A stretch of 64,000 bases of DNA, taken from NCBI GenBank assembly GCA_001692895.1, contig KV748283.1, forward strand, positions 124,001 through 188,000, given 5' to 3'. Under the pieces are notes generated by a model. That model was not told the origin of the DNA, searched no databases, and saw only the letters and a program-made list of their open reading frames with translations. The translations under genes and the position numbers were made by a program. Shown here piece by piece: positions 21,430 to 30,599 of the stretch. Each line of letters starts with the position of its first letter. The stretch's first letter is position 1. The stretch is from Cenococcum geophilum 1.58. Its lineage: Eukaryota; Ascomycota; Dothideomycetes; Gloniales; Gloniaceae.

Positions 21430-21835
21430 GGAAAACAGTATACTAGAATCTGTAAAGGAAGCTATTCCTTTTCTCTTAAAGCCCCTAAGGATAAATATCC
21501 TAAAAGGCTACAGTCAGCTTTCTTCCAGCTAAAGCTATGAAAAGGCTATTTTAAATCCTTCTTTAAAGTAGTAGGGGGGGAGAACGAAGATGGTAGATGC
21601 TTTAGGGAATGTAGAGCACTGCAAACCCCTAGGCACCTACTACTCGACTGCAACCTATATAGAGAGGAAAGAAGAGAAATGCAAAAGAAACTAGGCTCTT
21701 CCCTCTCTCTAAAGAAGCTATTTTGTACATAAAAAGGAAAAGAGGCGCTTTTTCTATTTCTAAGTAGAACAGGGATAGCCACTAGAAAGTGGCTAATAAC
21801 AGCAGGATCTATAGAAGGAGGTAACTCCTACTAGG
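21430..21835 (+). pseudogene. LINE ORF2 C-terminal fragment (Cys-His domain)
   Basis: The frame shows GRCFRECRALQTPRHLLLDCNLYREERREM, the C-terminal CCHC-type motif of fungal Tad/I-clade ORF2 (usual form C-CG--QTP-HLLL-CP-Y), with the second Cys not conserved. ATRKW lies near the end of the domain. Upstream endonuclease and reverse transcriptase are absent. One TAA lies near 21730. No function is possible. Confidence 0.8.
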
Positions 21836-22132
21836 CTCCTAGTAAAGAGATATTAGTAAGCAAAAGGACAGAAATAAATTACAAAAGGATAGGGATAGGC
21901 GTTAGGATTTCGTATTTCTTATAGTTTTCTACCGTTTTCTTATTCCATAGTAGTTGCTTATAACTTAGTATTTTACTAAGGAATTATAAACCCCTAGTTT
22001 GAGGGCTTATAAACTACTAGGATATAGTTACTAGTACATGTTAAGCTGCTCTAAGGGATTTATATATATAGGACTATAGCGCCATAGCCTAGAGGATGTA
22101 TGCGCAGTATTGTACGTAGTATAATACAATGG

Positions 22133-22137
<5 letters not shown>

Positions 22138-22166
<29 letters not shown>
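22138..22166 (+). repeat. (TA)n run at the 3' end of LINE-a
   Basis: About 13 TA units close LINE-a just before its target duplication. LINE-b instead ends in A-rich (A7-9 T) repeats, so this tail differs or was altered after insertion. Confidence 0.85.
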
Positions 22167-22171
<5 letters not shown>

Positions 22172-22178
22172 AGCTTTT

Positions 22179-22609
22179 AGTAGTTATAAAGTACTTAAGA
22201 TTATTATAATTATAGAGCACGCGCGTTATATACGCGGCGTATTTAAGGTAATAGCGCTACGTCTTAAAGTATTATACTATAGCGAGCAGTTCTTTATTAT
22301 GCGTATTATACTATACTTTTAGGCTAGTAAGCTTCTAACTATAATAAGTAATTTGGTACTAGTAGAGTTAGTTTTCCTATCTTAAAGGCTATAGAAGTAT
22401 ACTACTATAGGCATAATTAGAAGCGTTAGTAATTACTATTAAAAGTAAATTTAGGTCGAAGTAATAAAGTAGCGAAGCCTATATAAACGTAGCGCGTAGC
22501 TTATAAAACGCTTATTAAGCGTTATAGGCTAGGACTAAGGTTAATACCATTTAGTAGGCCCTTTTAACTTATACTTTTTACTTCTCCCTATCTAACCTTA
22601 GGTTATAAT
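22179..22609 (-). pseudogene. Gyp3 RNase H domain, first part
   Basis: The minus-strand frame continues directly from the reverse transcriptase once the inserts are left out: AFYKLRATFI, LIVITNASNYAYSSILL (catalytic Asp of TDAS now Asn), YNTHNKELLAIV and a LYNYNNLKYFITTK block corresponding to TDHKNLRYFMTTK. It stops at the LINE target duplication 22167-22178. Confidence 0.8.
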
Positions 22610-22993
22610 ATACTTATATAACCTTTACCGCACATGCAACCTTACTAAAAGGTAGCGCCACACTCCAAAACTTACGCATACCCATCTTACCATCAAAAAC
22701 AATCGATTTTCTAACTTTTAAGACTTAATTCCTACTGCCTAGCGAGCTAGAGGTGGATTTATTTGTCGTTTTACCCTCTTTCCCCCAACAGAAAATTCTT
22801 CTTAGGGGTGGCCCTAGCTTGTAAGCGAGGCACGGACAGGAACACCAAAGCTAAATACCAAAACCACGAAATATAGAGGCTAGATTTTCTACTACCTCTT
22901 AGCCTAATCTCCCCAGAAATCTTCTAGTAGGATTAGTAAGGAGAAAGGGTATAAGGATAGTAAAAACTAGGGAACCCCCCTATAAGATATAAA

Positions 22994-24402
22994 ATGCCAA
23001 GGCCTAATAGGTTAAAAAAAAAAACCTCCTATAGAAATAAGTGATGAAGATTCTACATCTACTTTTTCTCCCCCTTCTCCTTCTCCTGGCCCATCTAGGA
23101 CAGGAGAAAAAAGAGGATATCCTTAGTCTTCTCCTGAAAAAGAAAACCAAAAACCTGCAAAAAAGATAATAAAACCAACGACTACTACGGATAGCGTGCC
23201 TAGTGTACCTCCCTCTTCTCTTTCTCTTTCTCTGGAGGAACATCTATACGAGGCCTTAAGAAGCCTAATTTAGGCCTATAGAGGGCTAGAAGGAGAAGAA
23301 CAAGAAGAACAAGTTGGACAGCTAGTGGACTATACACAAAATATCCTAATAGGAAAAAACCCCTTCGCAAAAGAAGAAGAAGAAGAAAAGGCAAAAGAGG
23401 TCCTAAAAGGACTAGTAGAAGAAGTAAGAGCTCTCCGTAAGGAGGTGGCTCCTATTAAAGAAACTTACGCAGAAAGGCTAAAGAAGGACCTACCTTCTTT
23501 ATCCTCCCTACCTTCCTCATTATCGTCTACCCCTCCGTCTTCTAGTAGGGTAACTAGTAGCACGCCTAGCTCTAGCTCTACCTCTACTAGAAGTAAGAAA
23601 AAGCAGCTACAAGAAAGGAAGCTAGTCCTAATTATAGACGAAAAGGACCAATTCCTAGATACATTCTCTATACGAAACAAAGTTAATCAACTATTTGCAT
23701 TAAAACTGCAAGTAAAAAAGCCAGTACTAGCGTCTATAGCTAGAACTAAAGGAAAACAAAATATTCTCCTTATAACTATAGAAGAGTATAATGCAGATTT
23801 CCTAGTCAAATATAAGGATATATCTGGCATAATTGCTTTACCTTTTAAAGAGAACAAAAACTAGAACCATGGGTTTAAATTGTAGCCCACGGGGTTCCTA
23901 CTATACCGTTCCTAGGAGAAGGAGGCTCTAAGCTTCTAAAAGAAGAAATTAAGACTTTTAATCCTATAAGGATACAAGGACTACCTAGATGGATCTTATC
24001 TAGTGTAAAAAGACACGATCCACAGACCAGATTTGGCTCTATAGTTTTTACTATAGAAAACAAGGAAAAAAGACAAGAAATCCTTAAGCAAAAAGAGATA
24101 TCAATTGCAGGTACAGCTACTAAGGTAGTAAAGTACCTTGAAGTCTCTCCTACTACGCAGTGCACTAGCTATCAAAAATTTGGCCATATAGGAGACAGAT
24201 GCTCTACTAGGGCCTGTAGATTTTATGCGGCTGCACATTTATCTAAAGACCACTACTGCCCTACCTGTATGGCAATGGGCAAGCCTTGCAAGCACACTAC
24301 CCTCTTTGCATTAATTGTAAAGAAAAACACTTCGCTAATAGTAAAGACTGCGAGACTCTTAAAGCAGCTAAACTAGTACGCGAAGATTCTATAGAAGAAT
24401 AA
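22994..24402 (+). pseudogene. LINE-b ORF1 (Gag-like, three zinc knuckles), lightly damaged
   Basis: Start MPRPNR at 22994; an A11 run at about 23013 shifts the frame. The second frame holds a Ser/Pro-rich stretch (23060-23230), a Glu-rich coiled coil (23340-23450), a second Ser/Pro-rich linker, and a globular part (23600-23860) open for 179 codons from 23325. After a stop and frame change near 23864-23900 it reads IVAHGVPTIPF, GLPRWILSSVKR, and knuckles CTSYQKFGHIGDRC (one Cys now Tyr), CRFYAAAHLSKDHYC and CINCKEKHFANSKDC (24145-24360). ORF1 proteins bind LINE RNA. Damage is a few RIP-type stops and indels, far less than in the host Gyp3. Confidence 0.8.
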
Positions 24403-24602
24403 AACAGATAGGATTCTAGAAGGAGCAACTCCTACTAGGCTCTTAAAAAGATATTAGAGAGCAAAAGGACAGAAATAAATTGCAAAAGGACAGGGACAGG
24501 TGTTAGGATTTCTTATAGTTTTTCCTACCGTTTTCTTATTCCTTAGTAGTTATAGTAACTTAGTTTACTAAGGAACTATAAACTACTAGGACATAGCTAC
24601 TA

Positions 24603-26656
24603 CAGTTAAAACCCCTTATAACGATACGACTTATTTAGCCGACCGTATCGTAATACCAAGGGTATCGTTGTATTCCGTATTTGTATATAAAATGCACCCA
24701 AAATCAAAATTAGGTAATGATATTATATATCTACGCCCGTGAAGCCGCAATTGAGCGATTGGCTACACTAAAATACGTCATAATTAATTGCTGTTTGGTG
24801 TTCCGACCTCGTTAATTTTGAAGTCGTCGCTTATGCCTTAATAGAGTCGTAATTACGTCTCTATTACAATCTTCCTGCTGTTCCTTATAAAGATAAAGCT
24901 TTTATAAGGCGTTAAGCGCCTCATTAAGCTTGATTTGAGGTTACTTAATGACTTCCTTATCCGTCTCTGCATCGCGGTCAGGCCCTGCGTAGAGCTCTGC
25001 TATGTGCTCAATAAGATCCTCCGTTAAATCCTCTACTTCCTCACCCGGTAGCTTAATAAAATCCTGAATATTTGCTATAGCGTGGATTCTTCCTACTGCT
25101 TGCAGCTCTTCTGCCATTGCCTGCAGCTTATTAATAATAGGAGGATCTATATAACCCTGAGGGCGAGGCTGTGGGCCTATACGAGAGCTAAATAACGTAG
25201 ATTTAATAAAGCAGTTCTTAATTGTCTCTGGTGTAACTTCCTGCTAAGCTGTAATTATCTATCGAATCGCCTATAGGACATGCATCTGCTTAATTGGATC
25301 TTAGTTTTTAAGCGATTGCTCTACCATAAACCGCATCCAATATCTTTGGTAGAAAAGCTTAAAGTTTGCAATTATCCCTTAGTTAAGAGGCTGGTATACA
25401 GAGGTGCAATTTAGAGGGAGGAACTCGACGCGCGTATTCTTAAGAGAGCCGTTCTTAAAGATTGTTCGAACGGCTGCTTCGTAGGCGCTAAAGCCATTAA
25501 TTAAGAGGAGCACCTTCCTGCCGGATATCCTTTTGTTAAACCAGGTAAGCCAGTTAAGCATAATAACCGTTGTCATCTAGGCCTTCTTATTATACCTCCA
25601 GATAATATCTAATAAGGTTATATTAACTTTATTAGCCGCGAAGCAATGTGGCTGTTGTGCTGAGCCAATTATAAGAAGAGGAAGCTTGTTGGAGCCATCT
25701 GCATTCGTGCAATTTCCTAGAGAGATTCGTGCCTTCTGTTTCTTTATTCCTAATTGAGCCTTAGTAGCCAATGTAGTATCTGGTATAGCCTTCCAAAATA
25801 GCCCTGTCTTATCTATATTGTAAATATTATTTGGTGGATAAGGTGCGATAATTGCTCGAAGCTCTATTATGCGATTCTCCGCCCCCTCTATATTGACTAA
25901 GGCAGTCTTACCGTGCTGCTTTCTCTTGTGAATATTATTGCGAGATTTAAAGCCTTCCAACCAGCTAATAGACCACTTTGGCTCTGGTGTGTTAGCTAAT
26001 GTAGGTATCCGTTACCATAACTAAGCGGCGGTGATACGTATAAGCTCGCCAGAAATAGGAATGCGAGAGTTCTGTAGGCGTTAGTGCCACTTAAAGAGAG
26101 CTTCCTCTAAAAGAGGCTGTTTAGTATCCCTCTTGCGCTCTCGCCTGCCTTGCCCACGTGGTAGTTTGGCTATATTAAGGTGCTTAAACTTATCGCTAAG
26201 TATTTCTAATATTAACAATTAATTAATTTTACGATGGAAGAAGTCGGTAGCCTATTAAGCAAGCTAGTTTTATAATAGGTAGGGGTGATTTAGGTAGTGG
26301 GCGCGTATTTTTTAGCGTTCAAAGTCAGAGAATCTATAACGGCGTTGCCTTTCAGGATTTTGATGTCTTGTTATAATAAATAAGGTAGTATTAAGTATAG
26401 AGAGTAAGATCTAAGGGTTATTTTAATGGATTTAAATCGTTGTGTGGTGGATATTAATGGCTGAACATGCGGTAAGCAAGCGTTAAATCCAACGAATTAA
26501 AATCTGGTTATACCGATATTGGTGAGACACCTTAACGATATCACCAAAAGCCAGAATATCGTAATATTACACCAAAAAAGGGTTTGATTAAGGGTATGTA
26601 TCGTAATATAGATAATATCGTTATATACCCCATATCGTTATAAGGGGTTTTGACTG
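24603..26656 (-). mobile_element. pogo/Tigger-type DNA transposon (pogo-a) in the LINE-b 3' UTR
   Basis: TA at 24601-24602 and 26657-26658 flanks inverted ends CAGTTAAAACCCCTTATAAC (left) and CAGTCAAAACCCC (right, complement). The LINE 3' UTR continues across it (ACATAGCTAC to GTATATGTTAAGC). The subterminal region contains several GATACG/CGTATC boxes in both orientations, likely transposase sites. Confidence 0.9.
24960..26230 (-). pseudogene. pogo-a DDE transposase, broken
   Basis: Two open segments survive on the minus strand. Segment 25577-25960 reads from a CENP-B-like DNA-binding end (EGFKSRNNIHKRKQHG) into NIYNIDKTGLFWK (the first catalytic Asp, in the usual MDETGLFW block), GNCTNADGSNKLP and IIWRYNKKA. 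Segment 25379-25576 reads WLTWFNKRISGRKVLLLINGFSAYEAA (second Asp of DGFSAH now Asn, His now Tyr), LPLNCTSVYQPLN. Only one stop codon lies between them. The end of the gene (24960-25370) is more decayed. This is the DDE_1 fold shared with Tigger and CENP-B. Confidence 0.85.
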
Positions 26657-26761
26657 TAGTATATGTTAAGCTGCCTAGAAAGGATTCATGTATATAGAAC
26701 TATAGCGCCATAGCCTAGAGGCTGCATGCGCAGTATTGTACGTAGTATAATACAACGGACA

Positions 26762-26791
26762 TAAAAAAAAATAAAAAAAATAAAAAAAATT
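26762..26791 (+). repeat. A-rich 3' tail of LINE-b
   Basis: Runs of A separated by single T (roughly A9-T-A8-T-A8-T) after the shared end ACGGACAT. Such simple-repeat tails mark the 3' end of LINE copies. Confidence 0.85.
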
Positions 26792-26798
26792 ATACCTA

Positions 26799-28659
26799 AC
26801 GTACTTCACAAGCGAGTCGCTCACACAAGCGAGTCGCCCAACACGCCAAGTCCTTACACTACTTTACTATAATTCATAATGACTCTACCAACTTACACTT
26901 AATCAGCTTCGCAAGAAGCTAGAATACAACTTGCTATCCAAGCTCTTGATCGCAACTAGATCTACGGTATACGACACGCTGCAAGCCTCTACAACGTGCC
27001 TTGGACAACCTTACGCGACCGACGCGCCGGACTCGCGTATAGACGCGATACCATACCTAATTTAATAAAGCTTACTACGAACGAGGAGCAGGTGGTTATA
27101 GATTATATACTCGACCTAGGTTCACGAGGATTTCCCCCCCGGTATACTGCTGTTCGAGATATGGCTGATAAACTACTGGCTGCGCGGGGTTAGGGTATAG
27201 TGGGCAAGAACTGGCCAAATAACTTTGTTAAGCGCGTTCTAGGGCTTAAGCTAATATTTAATTGAAAGTATAACTACCAAAGGGCCAAGCAGGAAGACCC
27301 TAGGGTTATTAGGGGCTGGTTTTAGCTTGTAGCAAATGTAAAAGCAAAGTACAGCATCTAGGACGAGGATACCTACAACTTTAACGAATCTGGCTTTTAG
27401 ATGGGCGTTATATTAACTGTAATAGTTATTATAGGTTCTAAGAGAAGATACTAACCGAAAGCTGTTTAGCCAGGGAACCGTAAGTAGGTTACAGTAATTA
27501 TGGCAATTAACGTGATAGGGTGGTCAATTCCAGCCTTCATTATCTTCGCTGGTAAGCACCACCTCTCTGCCTAGTATGAGGAGACTAATATACCTCCTTA
27601 ATGGGTTATTAGCCTATCTAGCAATAGCTAGATAAATAATAAGCTTGGCCTTAAGTGGTTAAAGCACTTTAACGCGCATACGAAGAGTTGTACTATTGGG
27701 ACGCATCGTCTACTAATTCTAGACGGCCATGAGAGCCATGACTTGCTAGAATTTAGGCTATACTGCGAGGAGAATAAGATAATTACTATCTGTATGCCTG
27801 TATATTTATCACACCTTCTACAGCCGCTAGATGTGGGTTATTTCTCGCCTATAAAGAAGGCGTATAGGTGCCAAGTCGAAAAGCTAATGCGCGTCTACAT
27901 CAACCATATCACTAAGACTGAATTCTTACTAGCGTTTAAGGCCGTATTTGACGCGTTATTTACTAAGAGTAATATCCGCGCAAGCTTTTGAGGCACTGGC
28001 CTAGTTCTATTTAACCCAAATACGGTAATATCGCGCCTTAATGTTCGATTGTGTACGCCAACACCACCTACCGCAGAAGATATACCCTAGGAGTCAAAAA
28101 CACCAAGCAATCCTATTGAATTAGGGTCTCAATCAGCCTTAATTCGTAATAGGATTGCAAATTACCTTAATAGCTCGCCTACTAAAATCCTTAAGTCGCT
28201 TAATCAGCTCACAAAGGGCAGCGAGATGATAATGGCTACTATAGTGTTACTGCGCTTAGAGGTTGCTCAGCTACGGGCAGTAAATGAGGCTGCAACGCGA
28301 CGTTAATTGCGAAAAAGAAAGCGGATTTAGCGGAAGGGTATCTTAACACATAAGGCAGGCTCACAGTTAGTTACTATGAGAGAGATGGTTGACCAGTAGA
28401 AGGGTAAAAAGCGTCGGAGTGGAGATATAGCAGATGAAGGTGCGCCAGCTCAAAGGCGCTGTGGACGCTGTGGTAGGACAGGGCATAACGCTCGAACATG
28501 CCAAAATATTAAAGAATCTAGTACAGAATCTAGTAGCGATGAGGATTCTACTATAGACTATAGTAGTGTTAAGTAGTTCGTTATATAGTTTAATACATTT
28601 AGTAGAGTCTTGGCATTTGGGCGACTCGCTTGTGTAGGCGACTCGCTTGTAAAGTACGT
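26799..28659 (+). mobile_element. pogo/Fot-type DNA transposon (pogo-b) in the LINE-b target duplication
   Basis: TA at 26797-26798 and 28660-28661 flanks inverted ends ACGTACTTCACAAGCG / ACGTACTTTACAAGCG. Each end contains two direct copies of ACAAGCGAGTCGC, 17 bp apart, presumably paired transposase sites. Removal restores both the 11-bp LINE-b duplication and the Gyp3 frame. Confidence 0.9.
26879..28576 (+). pseudogene. pogo-b DDE transposase with C-terminal zinc knuckle, broken
   Basis: From ATG at 26879 the single frame shows a psq-type helix-turn-helix (LYNVPWTTLRDRRAG, about 26980-27025), a CENP-B-type helix region (27060-27240), NFNESGF (catalytic Asp of DET/DES missing: N), LLILDGHESH (second Asp, about 27710-27740), ITICMPVYLSHLLQPLDVGYF (usual CLPPHSTHLLQPLDV) and a C-terminal CGRCGRTGHNARTC knuckle (about 28450-28500). 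About a dozen TAG/TAA/TGA codons, mostly at W or Q positions, break it. Length of about 565 codons is normal for Fot/Pot transposases. Confidence 0.88.
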
Positions 28660-28665
28660 TATATA

Positions 28666-30278
28666 AGATATACGTATAGGGGGTATATAGTATTTAAGTA
28701 GTTCTAGATAAATTACTTATAGAAGTTAGTAAAGCTAAGGAAAACCTAGATATCCTTATAGGACTTAGGCTTAGGCCATTTCTTAATAGCTTTTACGTGG
28801 TTAGGGTCTATTATAATACCCCTAGGGGTAATAATAAAGCCTAGGAACTTAACGTTCTTAGTATAAAAGATATATTTTAATAGTTTGGCGTATAGGCCCT
28901 AAGCGTAAAGCTGTTATAGTACCTGCTTAACGTACTTAACATACTTGTCCTTATTATTTAAGTAAATAAAAATATTATTTAGGTAAATTACGTAAATAGT
29001 ATCTACTAGGGTTCCTAGAGCTTTATAAATATAGCTCTAAAAAGTTATAGGGGCGTTAGTAAGACTAAAGGGCATTACTAGGTACTTAAAGTAACCGTAG
29101 CGTATTTTAAATGCGGTCTTCTATTTATCTCCCCTTTTAATATAAATCCTATAATACGCATTATAAAGATCCAGCTTTATAAATATCTTTATATAGCTAA
29201 GCCTATTAAAGAGTTTGCTAATTAGCAGTAGGGGGTATTAATTTTTAATCGTGATCTTATTTAGGCGTTTATAGTTAATGTATAGCCGTATTATACTGTC
29301 TACTTTTAGTATAAAGAGAATAGGCGCTCTAGTAGGTAACTTACTGGGCCTAATTTAGCCCTTCTTAAGAGTACTATCTAGGTACTTTTATAAGATTTAT
29401 AACTCTTTCTATAAGAGGTTATAGAGGGGCATTTATAGTAGCGTTTTGCCTTCTTTTAAGTTAATCGCATAATTATACTTAGAGTTCTATAATAGTATAC
29501 TTGCTAGCTTATTAGAGAAGATATTAATTTCCTCCTTATATATATCTGGTAGGCTAGGGGCTATAGAGGTTAAAGCGACTATTATATAATAGTATACTTC
29601 CAAAAGCTAGTAAAGAGAAGGGTGTGGCTAATATACGTTTCGTAGGTATACTTATACTAAGAGTATATATAGCTTAGCTATAGTATACTTAATAGTTTTA
29701 GGGTTTTAATTACCTCCCTCTTATATATAGGTAATCTGCGCTAACACTGGAGGGTCTTTATAGGTACTCGCTGCTAGTAATAATAGGTCCTCTACTATGT
29801 TTATAACTGGTATCTTTACGTTTAGAGGGTCTATACGGGTACTTACTACTAGTAATAATAGGTCCTCTATTATATTTATAACTAGCGTAAAGAAGGAGTC
29901 TTCTAGCTATAGTAAGTAGACTATTTTACTAGCCTTAATGTCTGCTAGAAAAGCGTTAAGGGTAACTATTTAAAGGCGTCTAGGGTTTAAAGTACCCTAG
30001 ATAAACTATCTAAAATAGAAGGTAATTAATAGATCTACTTCCGTAAGCTAATCCTATCCAAAAACTATATTATAACTATTAAATAAGCCGCCCTAAAAGG
30101 TCTGTAGGCTAATAGGATAAGGGGTACCCTAGGAGTTGCTAGTGGTAACCATTAATTATAAGTATCTTAAATTATTATTTGGTTACTATTAAGGAAATAT
30201 ATAATAGGTTTACGTAAATATAGCGTATAGTATATAGGCAGGTTAAACTTATAAACGACATCTTAATTAATAAGGTTA
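28666..30278 (-). pseudogene. Gyp3 protease/reverse transcriptase part, degraded
   Basis: On the minus strand from about 29420 to 28690 the classical Gypsy order is readable in one frame: RAPILFILK, then INYKRLNKITIKN, KLDLYNAYYRI, GYFKYLVMPFSLTNAPITF, YLNNIFIYLN (YLDD active site with both Asp now Asn, about 28950-28990), FLGFIITPRG and a VFLSFTNFYK end. It would copy the RNA into DNA. The protease region (29650-30278) is too decayed to place a DTG motif. Confidence 0.85.
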
Positions 30279-30283
30279 ATTTG

Positions 30284-30502
30284 TGTTTGTATTAACTTAA
30301 TAATATAAATAAGCTATATCCAGGGGCACGAAATACATATAGTATCGTATGCTCTTTTAGATGGTGGTAACTGTCGATTCTATTAAGGTAGACTACGTGG
30401 TCTATATACTAACGCGCCTCCCCCTAATTAGTTAGCACCTAAGTAGTTAGTACACCAAATGCGTAACTACGCGTTTGGTATACCACGTGCTATAACCATA
30501 TA
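30284..30502 (-). repeat. Copia 3' LTR (219 bp)
   Basis: Left boundary TGTTTGTATTAAC, right boundary CATATA. It contains CACCTAAGTAGTTAG and CGTGCTATAACCATA, matched in 36102-36318. Confidence 0.9.
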
Positions 30503-30599
30503 CTAGCGGCACTTAAAAATGACTCACTTGTATATAACCTCCGTAATCGCTTTAACAGAGCCGTAAAACACAAAAGAAATATATAGGAAATCCCTCCCG

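Larger units (their letters stand above)
21403..22166 (+). mobile_element. 5'-truncated Tad-like LINE (LINE-a)
   Basis: A perfect 12-bp duplication AGATAAGCTTTT (21391-21402 and 22167-22178) flanks 764 bp holding the end of ORF2, a 3' UTR and a terminal (TA)n run. Removing it rejoins the Gyp3 RNase H frame, which confirms the boundaries. Truncation at the 5' end is typical of target-primed reverse transcription. The 3' UTR (about 21810-22135) is shared with LINE-b. Confidence 0.9.
22621..26791 (+). mobile_element. LINE-b: ORF1-only, non-autonomous Tad-like LINE
   Basis: An 11-bp duplication ATACTTATATA (22610-22620) versus ATACCTATATA flanks it. The right copy is itself split by pogo-b (26792-26798 plus 28662-28665). 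Omitting all inserts restores the Gyp3 frame. Without pogo-a the element is about 2.1 kb: a 5' leader, ORF1, then at once the 3' UTR shared with LINE-a and an A-rich tail (26762-26791). ORF2 is missing altogether. The join lies at an AACAG shared with the ORF2 end of LINE-a (about 21810 and 24404). Probably mobilised by a full-length relative. Confidence 0.85.

Noticed and set aside
23004..23243. Minus-strand 79-codon frame
   Set aside because: It is antisense to the Ser/Pro- and Lys-rich LINE ORF1 and has the Arg-rich composition expected of that complement.
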